Assembly (NCBI GenBank): GCA_043228905.1
Contig: JBHGNT010000022.1
Span: 9,300,001-9,364,000, forward strand
DNA: 64,000 nt
Reading direction: 5' to 3'
Origin: Azolla caroliniana
Taxonomy: Eukaryota; Polypodiophyta
Position 1 is the stretch's first letter, and each line of letters starts with the position of its first letter. A program made the position numbers and the translations under genes. Under the pieces are notes generated by a model. It was not told where the DNA came from. It did not search any database and was given only the letters and a program-made list of their open reading frames with translations. Of the stretch, positions 21,001 through 31,077 are shown in pieces.

Positions 21001-22090
21001 GTACCGGAAGTTCGATTCCTTCATGACCGATCAAGGGTACCACAAGACACAGGCCGATCACTGTGTGTTTGTGAAGAAGTTCGAAGGAGGCGACTTCCTA
21101 ATACTCCTTCTGTACGTGGATGACATGTTGATCGTCGGACGTGACCAAGTCAAAATACGGATGCTGAAGAAGGCTCTCAACCGGACCTTCTCAATGAAAG
21201 ACTTGGGTCCAGCAAGACAGATGTTGGGGATGCACATCATCTGGAACCGGTCAGCGAAGCAATTATGGCTGTCACAAGAGAAGTATGTGACAAAGGTGCT
21301 TTACCGGTTCAACATGTCAGAAGCGAAACCGGTCGGATCGACACTTCCGGCAAACTGCAGACTATCCGGCAAGCAAAGCCCGAAGACGAAAGCAGAGAAG
21401 GCGGATATGATGAAGATACCATATGCCTCTACCGTCGGGAGCTTGATGTACGCAATGGTTTGTACCCGACCGGATATAGGATATGCAGTCGGAGTGGTGA
21501 GCCGGTTCATGTGTAATCCCGGCAAGGAGCACTGGAACGCGGTCAAATGGATACTCCGGTATTTGAGGGGCACTTCAAATATGTGTCTCCGATTCGGCTC
21601 AGGAAAACCTCAACTAGACGGGTTCACCGATTTGGACATGTCGGCTGATGTGGATACCAGCCGGTCTACATCCGGGTATGTAATGACATATGCAGGGGGA
21701 GCTGTTTCGTAGCAGTCGAGGCTACAGAAGACGGTTGCATTGTCAACCACGGAGGCGGAGTACATGGCGGCTGTGGAAGCCGGCAAGGAAATTTTATGGA
21801 TGAAGGACTTCATCGGAGAGCTCGGTATACGGCAAGAGGAGTACCGACTCTATTGCGACAGTCAAAGTGCCATCCACCTTGCTAAGAATGTGGCCTACCA
21901 TTCCCGGACGAAGCATATCCAACGGAGGTATCACTGGATCCGGGAAAGAGTAGATGACCAGGAGTTCGCATTGACGAAGATCCACACGGCCAAGAACGGG
22001 TCAGATATGCTGACCAAAGTGCTGACACCCGACAAGCTGGACGCATGTCGGAAGAGGATCGGACTGGTAAGACACCCCATGCCGGAGTGA
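18055..22090 (+). pseudogene. Copia A gag-pol polyprotein (gag, PR, INT, RT, RNase H)
   Basis: The ATG at 18055 starts MDESFGGMFKL, a UBN2-type gag. A 2-nt deletion near 18308 shifts the frame once; after that everything is in one frame to the stop at 22088-22090. Domains in order: zinc knuckle CX2CX4HX4C (18746-18787), protease DSGA (18977), integrase with D near 19545, D near 19727 and E near 19836, RT with YVDD (21113-21124), and RNase H (about 21620-22060, including TTEAEYMAA and CDSQSA). In-frame stops at about 18304, 18427, 18728, 19475, 20285 and 21710 all fit Trp, Gln or Arg codons changed by one transition, a pattern expected from cytosine deamination in silenced DNA. The expected roles are capsid, processing, cDNA synthesis and integration. 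Confidence 0.95.
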
Positions 22091-22100
22091 AGGGGGAGTT
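22089..22100 (+). other. Polypurine tract, copia A
   Basis: GAAGGGGGAGTT lies immediately before the 3' LTR and would prime plus-strand DNA synthesis. Confidence 0.85.
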
Positions 22101-22691
22101 TGTTGGGAGACAGGTCCCTCCGGATGCGAAGGGAGAAGAACAGTGCCGATGAACAAACTCGGCTGAGGCCGAATCGGGATGAGGAGTACCCGGCTACGGA
22201 GAGCCGGATGGCGCAGACCCGGTATGAACCGGATGAAGAGACATATTCGTAAATATGTTTCCTAAGAGTTCATCGAGGCTATATTTGTAAATAGCCAAAA
22301 AGTCATATTAGTATAAATATGACTTAGGGCAAACTTTTAGTAACTGTTGTTGTAGTTGTCATTTTATGTTTTGCACGAGATTAGTGTGCGTAACTGTACA
22401 GAGAGAGAGAGAGAGAAAGAGGTCGTTGCCTCTGTTGTAACCGCCGCCTGTGGCAAAGATTTGTGAGCACTTGGTCGGTGCCTCAGTGAACTCACTGTTG
22501 TATATTCCTACATAGTGACAGTTTGCAGCCTGTGGGCTGCCGTGGTTTTTCCCCTAGTTTGGGGTTTTCCACGTAAACCTCCTGTGTATTCTCTTCTTCT
22601 TCTTGTCGTGTTTTATTTCCCGTTTTCTGTGTATCATTCTAAGCTCGGTTGTGGCCGAGCGTCGCGCATAAGGAACGTTGGGTTCCCGTCA
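22101..22691 (+). repeat. 3' LTR of copia A
   Basis: It matches the 5' LTR apart from scattered substitutions and a shorter GA run, and ends TTCCCGTCA at 22691. Confidence 0.95.
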
Positions 22692-24360
22692 CAGTTGGAA
22701 GTTGTGGGCTTCCGTACTAAAGTCAAAAGATCAAGTATTGTCATTTTTGAAGGAGTTCTAGGCAAGAGCTAAACGGGAGTCAAGTCGGAAGTTGAAGGCT
22801 TTCCAAACTGACAATGGTGGTGAATATAAAGGGTAGTTTGAGGAATACTGCAAGGCCCAAGGTATGCGAATCGAATACATAGTACCGAAGACCCTTGAGT
22901 TGAATGGGCTTGTAGAGAGGATGAACTGGACACTCATGGAGAGAGTAAGGAGCATGGTGTCACATGCTAATTTGCCAAAAATATACTGGGTTGAGGCGAT
23001 CTACATGACTGTTTATCTTATCATCAGGTCTCCCTCAGTGCCATTGAAAGGTGATGTCCCACAAAGGGTGTGGACAGAAAAGTATGTCTCCTACCGACAC
23101 TTGAGGGTGTTCAAATGTCTAGTATACATGCATGTGGCTAAGGATTAGAGGGCGAAGCTTGATAGTAAGTCGAAACCATGCATATTCATGGGATACTCGG
23201 AAGATGAGTTTGGCAATAGGCTATGGGATCTAGTCGACAAGAAGGTAGTGAGGAGTTGGGACATAGTCTTCTTGGAAGACAAGACCATAGAGGACTGGAA
23301 GCAACAGAAGTCAGATTCGACTAACTAGTCAACCTCCACTACTATCGACTTGAGGCCAAGTGAACCAGCACAGTCAGTTGTTCGGAGATAGCCAGTCAGC
23401 ATCGCCGAATCCGACTTAGTCGGGTCAGAGAGACCGACCAACTATGAGTTTGAGTCAGCAGATCTATTAAAGTCGATCAATGAATACGAATCAAAGTCAG
23501 TGGACATCTGACAACTAATCGACATGAACGAACCGAGAGAAGAGTTGTCAGAGACATCCGAATGAGGGCCAGCAATGAGTGGAAGGAGACACCCACTCAA
23601 AGAAAGGAGAGCATCGATGACATATGCCAGTCAATACATCCTCTTGACTGATGAAGGTGAACCCAAGTGCTATGAAGAAGCCATTGTTGACAGCACAAAG
23701 AAAATGGTTGAGTGCAATGCAGGATGAGATGGATTCCCTGCATGAGAACTACACCTATGACCTAGTCGAACTACCGAAAGGTAAGAGAGCACTCAGGAAT
23801 AAATGGGTCTACAAGGTGAAGACTGAAGAAGTCGACAATGCGCCTAGGTATAAAGCTCGCATTGTGGTCAAGGGTTACCAACAGAAAAAGGGCGTTGACT
23901 TTGACGAAATATTCGCGCCAGTCATGAAGATGACATCCATTAGAACTGTTCTGAGCATAGTTGCCAGTATGGATCTGGAGATCGAACAATTGGATGTCAA
24001 GACGACATTCTTGCACAGGGAACTGGATAAAGAGATTTACATGCAGCAACCCGAAGGCTTTGAGGAGAAAGGGAAAGAGAACCTAGCATGTCGATTGAAG
24101 AAAAGCTTGTATGGGTTGAAACAAGCTCCACGCTAATGGTACAAGAAGTTCGAGTCCTTCATGGTAGAACAAAGGTTCCAGAAAACACAGTCTAATCACT
24201 GTGTGTTTGTCAAAAGGTATGATGAAGGTAACTTCTTGATTCTCTTGTTATATGTAGATGACATGTTGATAGTTGGTCAAGATACAAGGAAGATCGGAAG
24301 CTTGAAGAAAGCTCTAGGAAAATTGTTTGCCATGAAAGATCTTGAATCAGCGAAATAGAT
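22692..24360 (+). pseudogene. Copia B integrase C-terminal part and RT N-terminal half
   Basis: It resumes the copia B integrase after copia A: NGLVERMNWT near 22905, then an integrase C-terminal region (KPCIFMGYSEDEFG, with an in-frame TAG near 23146). A decayed linker (23330-23600) follows, then RT (KWVYKVKTEEVD, KIYMQQPEGFEE-type block, LLLYVDDMLIVG near 24240-24275). Several TAG/TGA codons are present. It ends at AK plus the TAG of the TSD, where copia C begins. The next RT residues are found at 35415. Confidence 0.9.
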
Positions 24361-24818
24361 TGTTGAGAGACAAGCTCAATATCGGCCGGATCAGCTGACG
24401 AAGCCGAGGACCGGATCGGTCGGGACCGATTGGTTAGGCCGAATGTGTAAACCGGTACGCAGACCCGTGCGTAGGTAGGGCCGGATCGGTACGTAAACCG
24501 GGAGGCTGTTAGGAAAGATATTCCGTGAGGAATATATTTGGGAGTTAGTGTAGGAGCTCTTAATGAGCATTGAAGTACTGTCAGTACTTCGGTCAGTCCT
24601 TCTAGGACTTGTATAAAATTGTTCATTGAACACACATATGCATAGTGTGTGGTGAATAGAGATTGAGTATTTTTTGTTGAATATAGTTCTTATGTTTTCT
24701 GTCTCTCACTCTCTCTGTCTCTCCCGCGTATACTGCGTAAGCTCAAGCTCTTCATTAAACCTGAGTTTTCTTCCTTCTGTTCGGTCTTCATACTTGCTTC
24801 CGCACGTTACTTTTTACA
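24361..24818 (+). repeat. 5' LTR of copia C
   Basis: TGTTGAGAGACAAGC to CTTTTTACA, 458 bp. A TATA box (TGTATAAAATTG) lies near 24611. The 3' LTR matches it closely on both sides of the chromovirus D insertion. Confidence 0.95.
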
Positions 24819-24830
24819 TGGTATCAAAGC
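24819..24830 (+). other. Primer-binding site, copia C
   Basis: TGGTATCAAAGC directly follows the LTR, with one difference from the initiator Met consensus of copia A. Confidence 0.85.
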
Positions 24831-24890
24831 GCGAGGGTTGAGAACCTCTCTGCAGCCGACATAGCTTGACGAAGAAGAACAAGAAGAACG

Positions 24891-25583
24891 ATGGATAGAG
24901 GCATGGCGAGCTCACTTCGAACAGAGAAACTCGACAGAACCAACTACGCGTCTTGGTCCTACAAGATGCACCAGTACCTGCTCGAGCAAGGCTACTGGAG
25001 TTATGTCGAAGGAGCTAATGACACGGCACCCGAATCGACACATAGAGACTTCCCGTCGTGGGAGCAATCGGCGAGCAGGGTATTATACTACTTCGGGTCG
25101 TGTGTGGGCGAACAACTATTGAGCTATGTTCGGGATGCAAAGACGCCGAAGGGTGTGTGGGAAAATCTGAAGAAGATTTTCACCGCGAGCACCACAACCA
25201 GGAAGCTTCAGCTCCGACAGGAGTTGAGCACCCTACGACAACGCGACTTATCGGTGGCGGACTATACCTCGAAGATCAAGGATATCTGCGACTCCCTCGC
25301 CTCCATAGAGGTGAACATCGAGGAGAGCGAGATGGTCCAGATCTGTCTCGGAGGTTTGACGTCAAAGTTCGGAGCGTTCCGAATGGTTGTGTGTACCCGG
25401 GAGAATGCTCCGTCCTTTTTCGACTTACAGTCAATGCTCCTAGTAGAGGAGAACCACGCGGGTGCGTCTACAAGCACGCACACTGACAACAGAATGCTAT
25501 ACATGGAGGCGACACTCCGCATTCGATCGCAAATGTCGGAGAAGTTCCCCTTAGCCATGTCGGGCAGAAAGGGAAAGTCATGA
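24891..25583 (+). pseudogene. Copia C gag, with zinc knuckle and protease deleted
   Basis: The ATG at 24891 starts MDRGMASSLRTEKL, a UBN2-type gag of the SWSYKMHQYL class. Homology runs to about residue 203 (near 25500). The sequence then jumps into the end of the protease region in another frame. No CX2CX4HX4C motif or DSGAS motif remains. C-prime at 39541 keeps more of the post-capsid linker, so the loss is a deletion in this copy. Confidence 0.85.
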
Positions 25584-28500
25584 ACGTGATGCACGTTCCG
25601 ACAATCACAAAGAACTTGGTCTCGGTTGGACAGATCGTCGACCAAGGGATGGAGGTTCAGTTTACACACCTCGGGTGCTTCATTGAGGAAGAAGGCCGTG
25701 TGATTGCGCAAGGGCGCAGAGATGGGAGGATGTTCATCCTCGATTCCACTGACGGCGGCACCACATTGTTCGCGAAGGGACAAAAATCCGAGTCGGACAT
25801 CGACTTGTGGCACAAGCGGATAGGCCACGTCAACTACCAGCGGCTTCAAGATCTGCAATCGAAACAGGCAGTGTTCGGATTGCCCAAATTTAGTGGCCGA
25901 AAGGCACAAATTTGTGAAGCCTGCCAGATCGGGAAGCAACACCAACTTCCTTTCCCCAACGAGCGAAACCGGAGCCGGAACAAGCTCGACCTTATACACT
26001 CCGATGTATGGGGGCCGGCACAAAACGTTAGTTTTGGCGGGAGCCGATATTTCATCTCCTTCATCGACGACCACACGCGGCACACGTGGATCTACCTCAT
26101 TGAGAGGAAGAGCGAAGTCTTCGACTGTTTCCGGGACCTCAAAGGGTTCGTGGAAACGAAAACGGGACGAAATATTAAATGCCTGCGGTCGGATGGCGGG
26201 AAAGAGTAATTTTCTGGTCAATTCAACGGTTATCTACAACAAATGGGAATTCGGTGCGAATTCAGTTGTAGATACACGCCGGAGTAGAACAGCGTGGCCG
26301 AGAGGAAGAATCGGTTAGTTGTGGAAGCAGCACGGGCAATGCTGGAGGAGAAGAGCTTGCCCAAGTTCTACTGGGCCGAGGTGGTAAGGACCGCGGTATA
26401 CATCCAAAACCGGATCGGAGACAAAGTGTCGGCGCACGAGCTATATTTCGGAACGAAGCCGAACTTGCGACACTTGAGGGTGTTCAGTAGCATTGCGTAT
26501 GTGCATGTACCGAAGGAGAAATGGAGGAAGCTGGATGCAAAGGCCGAGAAATGCATCTTGGTCGGTTACTCGGACGAGCAGAAGGGTTATAAGTGCTATA
26601 ACCCTCGCACCAAACAAGCGCGTGTTAGCCGCGACGTTGTGTTTGACGAGTCCGCATCCTAGTACCAGCCCTCGACTCCGAGCCCCGACTCCAATCTGAG
26701 TTCTTACGATGAGGTCAACGAGGCCGAGATGCCTCCGGATGAGCCCGAAACGGAGACCCACGAAGAGAGTCCAATTTCACTCCGTTTAAGTGGACCGATT
26801 GGACGACTGAGTTGGTACGATCAGTCCAATGAAGAGCCGACGAGTAGTGGAGACTCGGCCGTGCATTCCCCGCACAGGAAGCTGAGGAGACGGCTTACAT
26901 GCAAAGAGAAAGGGAAGAAGAAGGTGTCAGATTCCGGCACGGATAGGAACGAGTCAGACCGACGCGAGTCCGACTCCGAGGGAACCGGTGACGGGTCTTT
27001 AAAGGTGAATTCCGCGTCGACCGAGAAGGACTCCACATTGGCTAATGTGAGATTACTCCGATCTACCTGCCAGAAGAATTCTGTTTTGCAGTTCGGATAC
27101 AACGAGTACATGGCGCATCATTATGCATACATGACCCGTGTAGTGGAAGTGCGTGAGCCGGAGAGCTACGCAGAAGCGGGTAAAGACGCGAATTGGCGTG
27201 CCGCAATGGAGGAAGAGATGCACGCATTGGCGGAGAATGAGACTTGGGACCTGGTTGACACACCAAGAGGGGTAAAACCGATCGGGTGTAGGTGGGTGTA
27301 CAAGGTCAAGTACAACACCGATGGCTCGGTCAACCGGTACAAGGCTCGGCTAGTGGCAAAGGGCTACGCGCAGAAACACGGCATCGACTACGATGAGACG
27401 TATGCGCCGGTCGCGAAAATGACAATCGTCTGTGTTTTGCTCGCAGTAGCTGCGGTGAAGCGGTGACACTTACATCAGATGGATGTAAAGAATGCGTTCT
27501 TGCAAGGTGACCTTGAGGAACAAGTGTACATGGTACAACCCCCCGGATTTCACTCTAGAACGAACTCCTCGGCAGTATGCCGATTGAAGAAGTCCCTTTA
27601 CAGACTGAAGCAAGCCCCGTGTGCCTGGAACGCGAAGATCACGCAACAACTGCGTCGGATGGGCTTTGTCACATCAAAATCGGACTCTTCCCTGTTCATC
27701 CGGAAAGGTCGACTCCGACTGGTTAGTATTTTACTATATGTTGATGACTTGGTCATCACCGGCGCCGACCTAGGTGAAATCGACTGCGTGAAGCTCCAGC
27801 TTGCGGCATCGTTTGACATGAAGGATCTGGGGGACCTTCATTACTTCCTCGGGATCGAAGTGATCCGTACCCCCGAAGGCATATTGATCAGCCAACGTCA
27901 TTACGTGCTGAGTATGCTCTTCAAATTCGGGATGGCCGATTGTAAGTCTGTCTCGACTCCTCTGGACAGAATCGTCAAGCTTCGTCCCGATACGGGAAAG
28001 GTATGCGTCCCGACGAGGTTCCGACAAATTGTCGGAAGCCTCATATACTTGACCATCACCCGACCCGACCTCAATTATCCGGTCGGAGTGATCAGTCAGT
28101 TCATGGCGCGACCTACCGAGGAGCACCTCCAGTGTGCGCAACGCATACTTCAGTATGTCAACGACACTAAGGACTGGGGACTGCTATATCGGACCGGTGC
28201 AACCGCGCAGTTAGTCGGCTACACCGATGCTGATTGGGCTGGCAACGCCGCCGATCGCCGATCCACGTCCGGATACGCGTTCTCCCTCGGAAGTGCCGCG
28301 ATCGCATGGAGCAGTAAGAAGCAGCCGACAGTTGCACTATCGAGCACCGAAGCTGAGTACCGAGGAGCGGCTGTCGCGACATGCGAAGCTATATGGTTGA
28401 AGCGGCTACTTAGGGACCTGCAAGAGGAGGTGTCAGATCCGACGACGATCTACTGCGACAACCTTAGCAGCATCCAGCTCGCAAAAAACCCCGTTTTCCA

Positions 28501-28978
28501 CGCACGGACCAAGCACATTGAGGTGCACTACCATTTCGTCCGTGAGCGTGTCCTTTCCGGTGAAGTCGAACTTCAGTACGTTCCAACGGATCGGCAGACT
28601 GCCGACATCTTCACCAAACCTCTTGGTCTGGACAAGTTGCGGCAATTCTCAGGTGCGCTCGGATTGCGTCACCTCGACGTGCCAAACTTGAGGGGGAGAA
28701 CAGTCCCGAACGACCAAGCAAGGCACCAGGAAAGGAGTGGAGACCGGGACACCAAGTCGGTTGACTCGGTTGTCGAGTTCGACTTCAGATCAGCTGAAGA
28801 AGCCGAGGGCGGACCCGCGGAAAAGTCCGGAAGCGAACAGGAGGGGAGCAGCCGAAGGAGAGAGCCGAAGCCAGCCTCGCATGGGGAAGATGACGCCATC
28901 GAGGGCGAGAAGACTGAAGACAAGTTGGAGACAACCAACTCGGACGAGAGCGAAAACCGATCGGAGGTAGCCGAATAG
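25505..28978 (+). pseudogene. Copia C pol: pre-integrase, integrase, RT, RNase H and charged C-terminal extension
   Basis: One frame carries pre-integrase (LWHKRIGHVNYQ near 25806), integrase (LIHSDVWGP near 25992, SDGGKE near 26190, VAERKNRL near 26298), a Ser/Glu-rich linker, RT (WRAAMEEEM near 27195; YVDD at 27736-27747) and RNase H (YTDADWAG near 28220, STEAEYRGA near 28345, YCDNLSS near 28452). Stops at about 26207, 26286, 26660 and 27464 break it. After the usual copia end (LGLRHLDVPNLRG near 28655-28695) the frame stays open for about 95 acidic residues to 28978. The RT-RNase H part (27479-28978) is intact over 499 codons. Confidence 0.92.
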
Positions 28979-29227
28979 GTTCGGATGTTTGATTCAGATA
29001 CGCTGAATCAACCGAGGCCCAAGCGGAAGAAAAGGCAGCAGGAGAAGCGTCAACACCGCAACAGTAGAAGAGTTGATAAGGGCCACATGAGTAGACAAGC
29101 AGACCGGAAGGGTCGAAGCGCGCGGAGTCGAACAGGTCGTGGAGCGCGAGCGAGGCGTGAAGCCAGGAGGAACCGGAGCTGTGAGCCCGAAGATCCCGAA
29201 GAGCCTCAAGTTGAGCTTGAGGGGGAG
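28686..29227 (+). other. Extra segment between two polypurine-tract-like sequences, copia C
   Basis: CTTGAGGGGGAGAAC (28688-28702) looks like a terminal polypurine tract but is followed by 525 bp of charged-coding sequence. A second tract, CTTGAGGGGGAG (29216-29227), then directly precedes the 3' LTR. The acidic frame ends at 28978 and a very basic frame spans 28985-29233. Confidence 0.7.
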
Positions 29228-29421
29228 TGTTGAGAGACAAGCTCAACATCGGCCGGATCGGCTGAAGAAGTCGAGAACCGGATCGGTTGGGACTGATCGG
29301 TTAGGCTGAATGCGTAAACCGGTACGCAAACCGGTGCGTAGGTAGGGCCGTATCAGTGCGTAAACCGGGAGGCCGTTAGGAAAGATATTCCGTGAAGAAT
29401 ATATGTGGGAGTTAGTGTAGG
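29228..29421 (+). repeat. 3' LTR of copia C, left part
   Basis: It matches the 5' LTR from its start to GTTAGTGTAGG, where chromovirus D begins. It ends with the TSD copy GTAGG (29417-29421). Confidence 0.95.
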
Positions 29422-29444
29422 TGTCATGACAACATACATTTTGG

Positions 29445-29515
29445 CCTTACAAGGATTCGAGCTCAAGACGTCTTGGTCTATATGTTAGACCTTTAACCAT
29501 TATACTAACATATAT
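29445..29515 (-). other. tRNA-like module at the start of chromovirus D 5' LTR
   Basis: On the minus strand TAGTATAATGGTTAAAGG resembles a D-arm/A box. GGTCT-AACATAT-AGACC forms a 5-bp stem with a 7-nt loop holding CAT at the anticodon place, though position 33 is not T. CTCGAATCC is a B-box-like T-loop. The same module is at 34699-34768. Confidence 0.6.
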
Positions 29516-29567
29516 GATGTATAGTTATAATAAATGTATTATTAGTTATTACAAGACATTTAGAGTA

Positions 29568-29600
29568 TTCTAGAACATTCTAGAACATTCTAGGATATTC
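29568..29600. promoter_or_regulatory. Heat-shock-element array 1 in D 5' LTR U3
   Basis: TTC and GAA alternate every 5 bp: TTC 29568, GAA 29573, TTC 29578, GAA 29583, TTC 29588, GGA 29593 (one change), TTC 29598. This is the nTTCnnGAAn pattern bound by heat-shock factors. Confidence 0.75.
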
Positions 29601-29635
29601 CATGATGATATTAAATATCATACATATCTAAAATA

Positions 29636-29653
29636 TTCTAGAACTTTCTAGAA
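29636..29653. promoter_or_regulatory. Heat-shock-element array 2 in D 5' LTR U3
   Basis: TTC 29636, GAA 29641, TTC 29646 and GAA 29651 are in perfect 5-bp phase, ending 15 bp before the TATA box. Confidence 0.75.
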
Positions 29654-29932
29654 TACTCCATAAGGACTTATAAATAGGTGTCTATTCATTCTTCACAACT
29701 CATTCGGTTCAAACTGTCGTGACTTGAGAATAGGAGAGAGAGAAATAAGATGACAGTAGAAGGTAGAGGGAGAGAGAGAGAGAACACTAGAGATGGAAAG
29801 AGATTTTATATTATAAGAGAGCAAGGATTACAAAGAGTAGGCTAAGGGGCATCTATCTCTTTTCTTTTCCTCCAACTTCTTCTTCTTATCTTAACCTTAT
29901 TCAACCAAATCTAGCAATTTTCTATCGCAACT

Positions 29933-31050
29933 ATGGAGTCCGTTAGCAAGCAAGAATATATGCGTGTTCTCTCCGAGCTCGAAATGCTAACAACCAAATT
30001 CGTGGCACTAGAGCATGAAAATCAAAGATTGTTGGGAGACCTACAACAAGTAAGTGCTGAAAAAGTACAACAATATGAAGAATTATCTCAACGGGTGCAT
30101 CAAATGGAGACTACTCTATTGCAACGACAAGCGGCGGAAGTTCAAACCTCGCCGAAGGAACCCAAGATTAGTCTGCCGGCCAAGTTTAATGGTACAAGGT
30201 CTCAGTTTCGTGGATTTTTAAATCAGGTACGGCTTGTGATTAAATTGCATCCTAGCCGTTACCCAACTGATGTTGCTCGTGTGGGTCTAGTTGGTACCTT
30301 GTTAACGGGTACCGCATTAGTGTGGTTTGCACCACTCCTAGAGAAGCACTCACCATTATTAGAAGATTTTGAAGGGTTTATTAATGAGTTCCAAGCCAAC
30401 TTTGGAGACACTGATAGTATGAGGACTGCAATAAACAAAATTCGGCGATTACGACAAGGAGATCGTCCTGCTTCCGCTTATGCTGCAGATTTTCGCCTTC
30501 TAGCATGTGATATTCCATGGGACGAGGCAACATTAATGGACCAATTTCGTCAAGGTCTGCGCAATGATGTGAAGGATTTACTTCTTACCTTCCATGATGA
30601 TCCAAAATCTCTTACTGAAGCAGTAAGCCGGGCCGTGCGATGTGACAATCGCTTATTTGAGCGGCATTCTGAGCGCCAACAAATGTTATGTTTTCGACCA
30701 ACAGAAACATATGCTTCGGTGGTTGCAACTCCACCCCAAGTATCAAAGTCAAGTGTGAGGGAAGGCCCTACTCCAATGGAAATCGAGACAACATGACGTC
30801 GAGGACCATTATCGGATGTTGAAAAGCAACGACGGCGAGCGAATCGTCTATGCCTCTATTGTGGTGGTCCAGGGCATATTGCTGTGAATTGTCCACATAA
30901 ACCACGACGACAAGTTATCCAAGTAAGTGCTCATGACAATCCCATCTCAATTTCTTCCCCACCTTCTCGTAACCCAATTAGGCCTGGTAGTCCCTGTCAT
31001 AAAAATACATTTGATATCTTGAGCCAATTAGATGATGTGTTAAACGAGTA
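29933..31050 (+). pseudogene. Chromovirus D gag with zinc knuckle
   Basis: The ATG at 29933 opens 287 codons. They give a coiled-coil N-terminus, then a Ty3-type capsid domain (LPAKFNGTRSQFRGFL to RAVRCDNRL). A TGA at 30794 (fits a lost Arg) interrupts it. The same frame continues with a perfect zinc knuckle, CX2CX4HX4C at 30851-30892 (C-LY-C-GGPG-H-IAVN-C). It ends near 31050, with a frame change before protease. Gag would form the virus-like particle and bind RNA. Confidence 0.9.
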
Positions 31051-31077
31051 AGTCCGGCCAAAATCGGAGCCATTTGG

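Larger units (their letters stand above)
17431..22691 (+). mobile_element. Copia A: complete element with two LTRs, primer site and polypurine tract
   Basis: LTRs lie at 17431-18025 and 22101-22691. By eye they differ at about ten substitutions plus a GA-repeat length change. The flanks are TAGTT (17426-17430) and CAGTT (22692-22696), a 5-bp TSD with one change. It sits in the integrase of copia B. The internal region is one gag-pol frame of normal copia length with one 2-nt deletion and six nonsense codons, so it is young but dead. Confidence 0.95.
29422..29850 (+). repeat. 5' LTR of chromovirus D with inverted R-U5 part
   Basis: 29422-29712 matches the start of the 3' LTR. From 29713 to 29850 the sequence is the reverse complement of 34999-35142. 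The 12 bases CACCAGTTTGTA at that point of the 3' LTR are missing here. The TATA box TATAAATA is at 29669-29676. Confidence 0.92.

Noticed and set aside
24361-24400. Insertion of copia C by a mechanism other than integrase
   Set aside because: The perfect TAGAT TSD and TG...CA ends show standard integration.
28985-29233. A basic DNA-binding protein or env-like gene after copia C pol
   Set aside because: The frame runs into the LTR, is low-complexity Arg/Lys-rich, and has no signal peptide or membrane segment.
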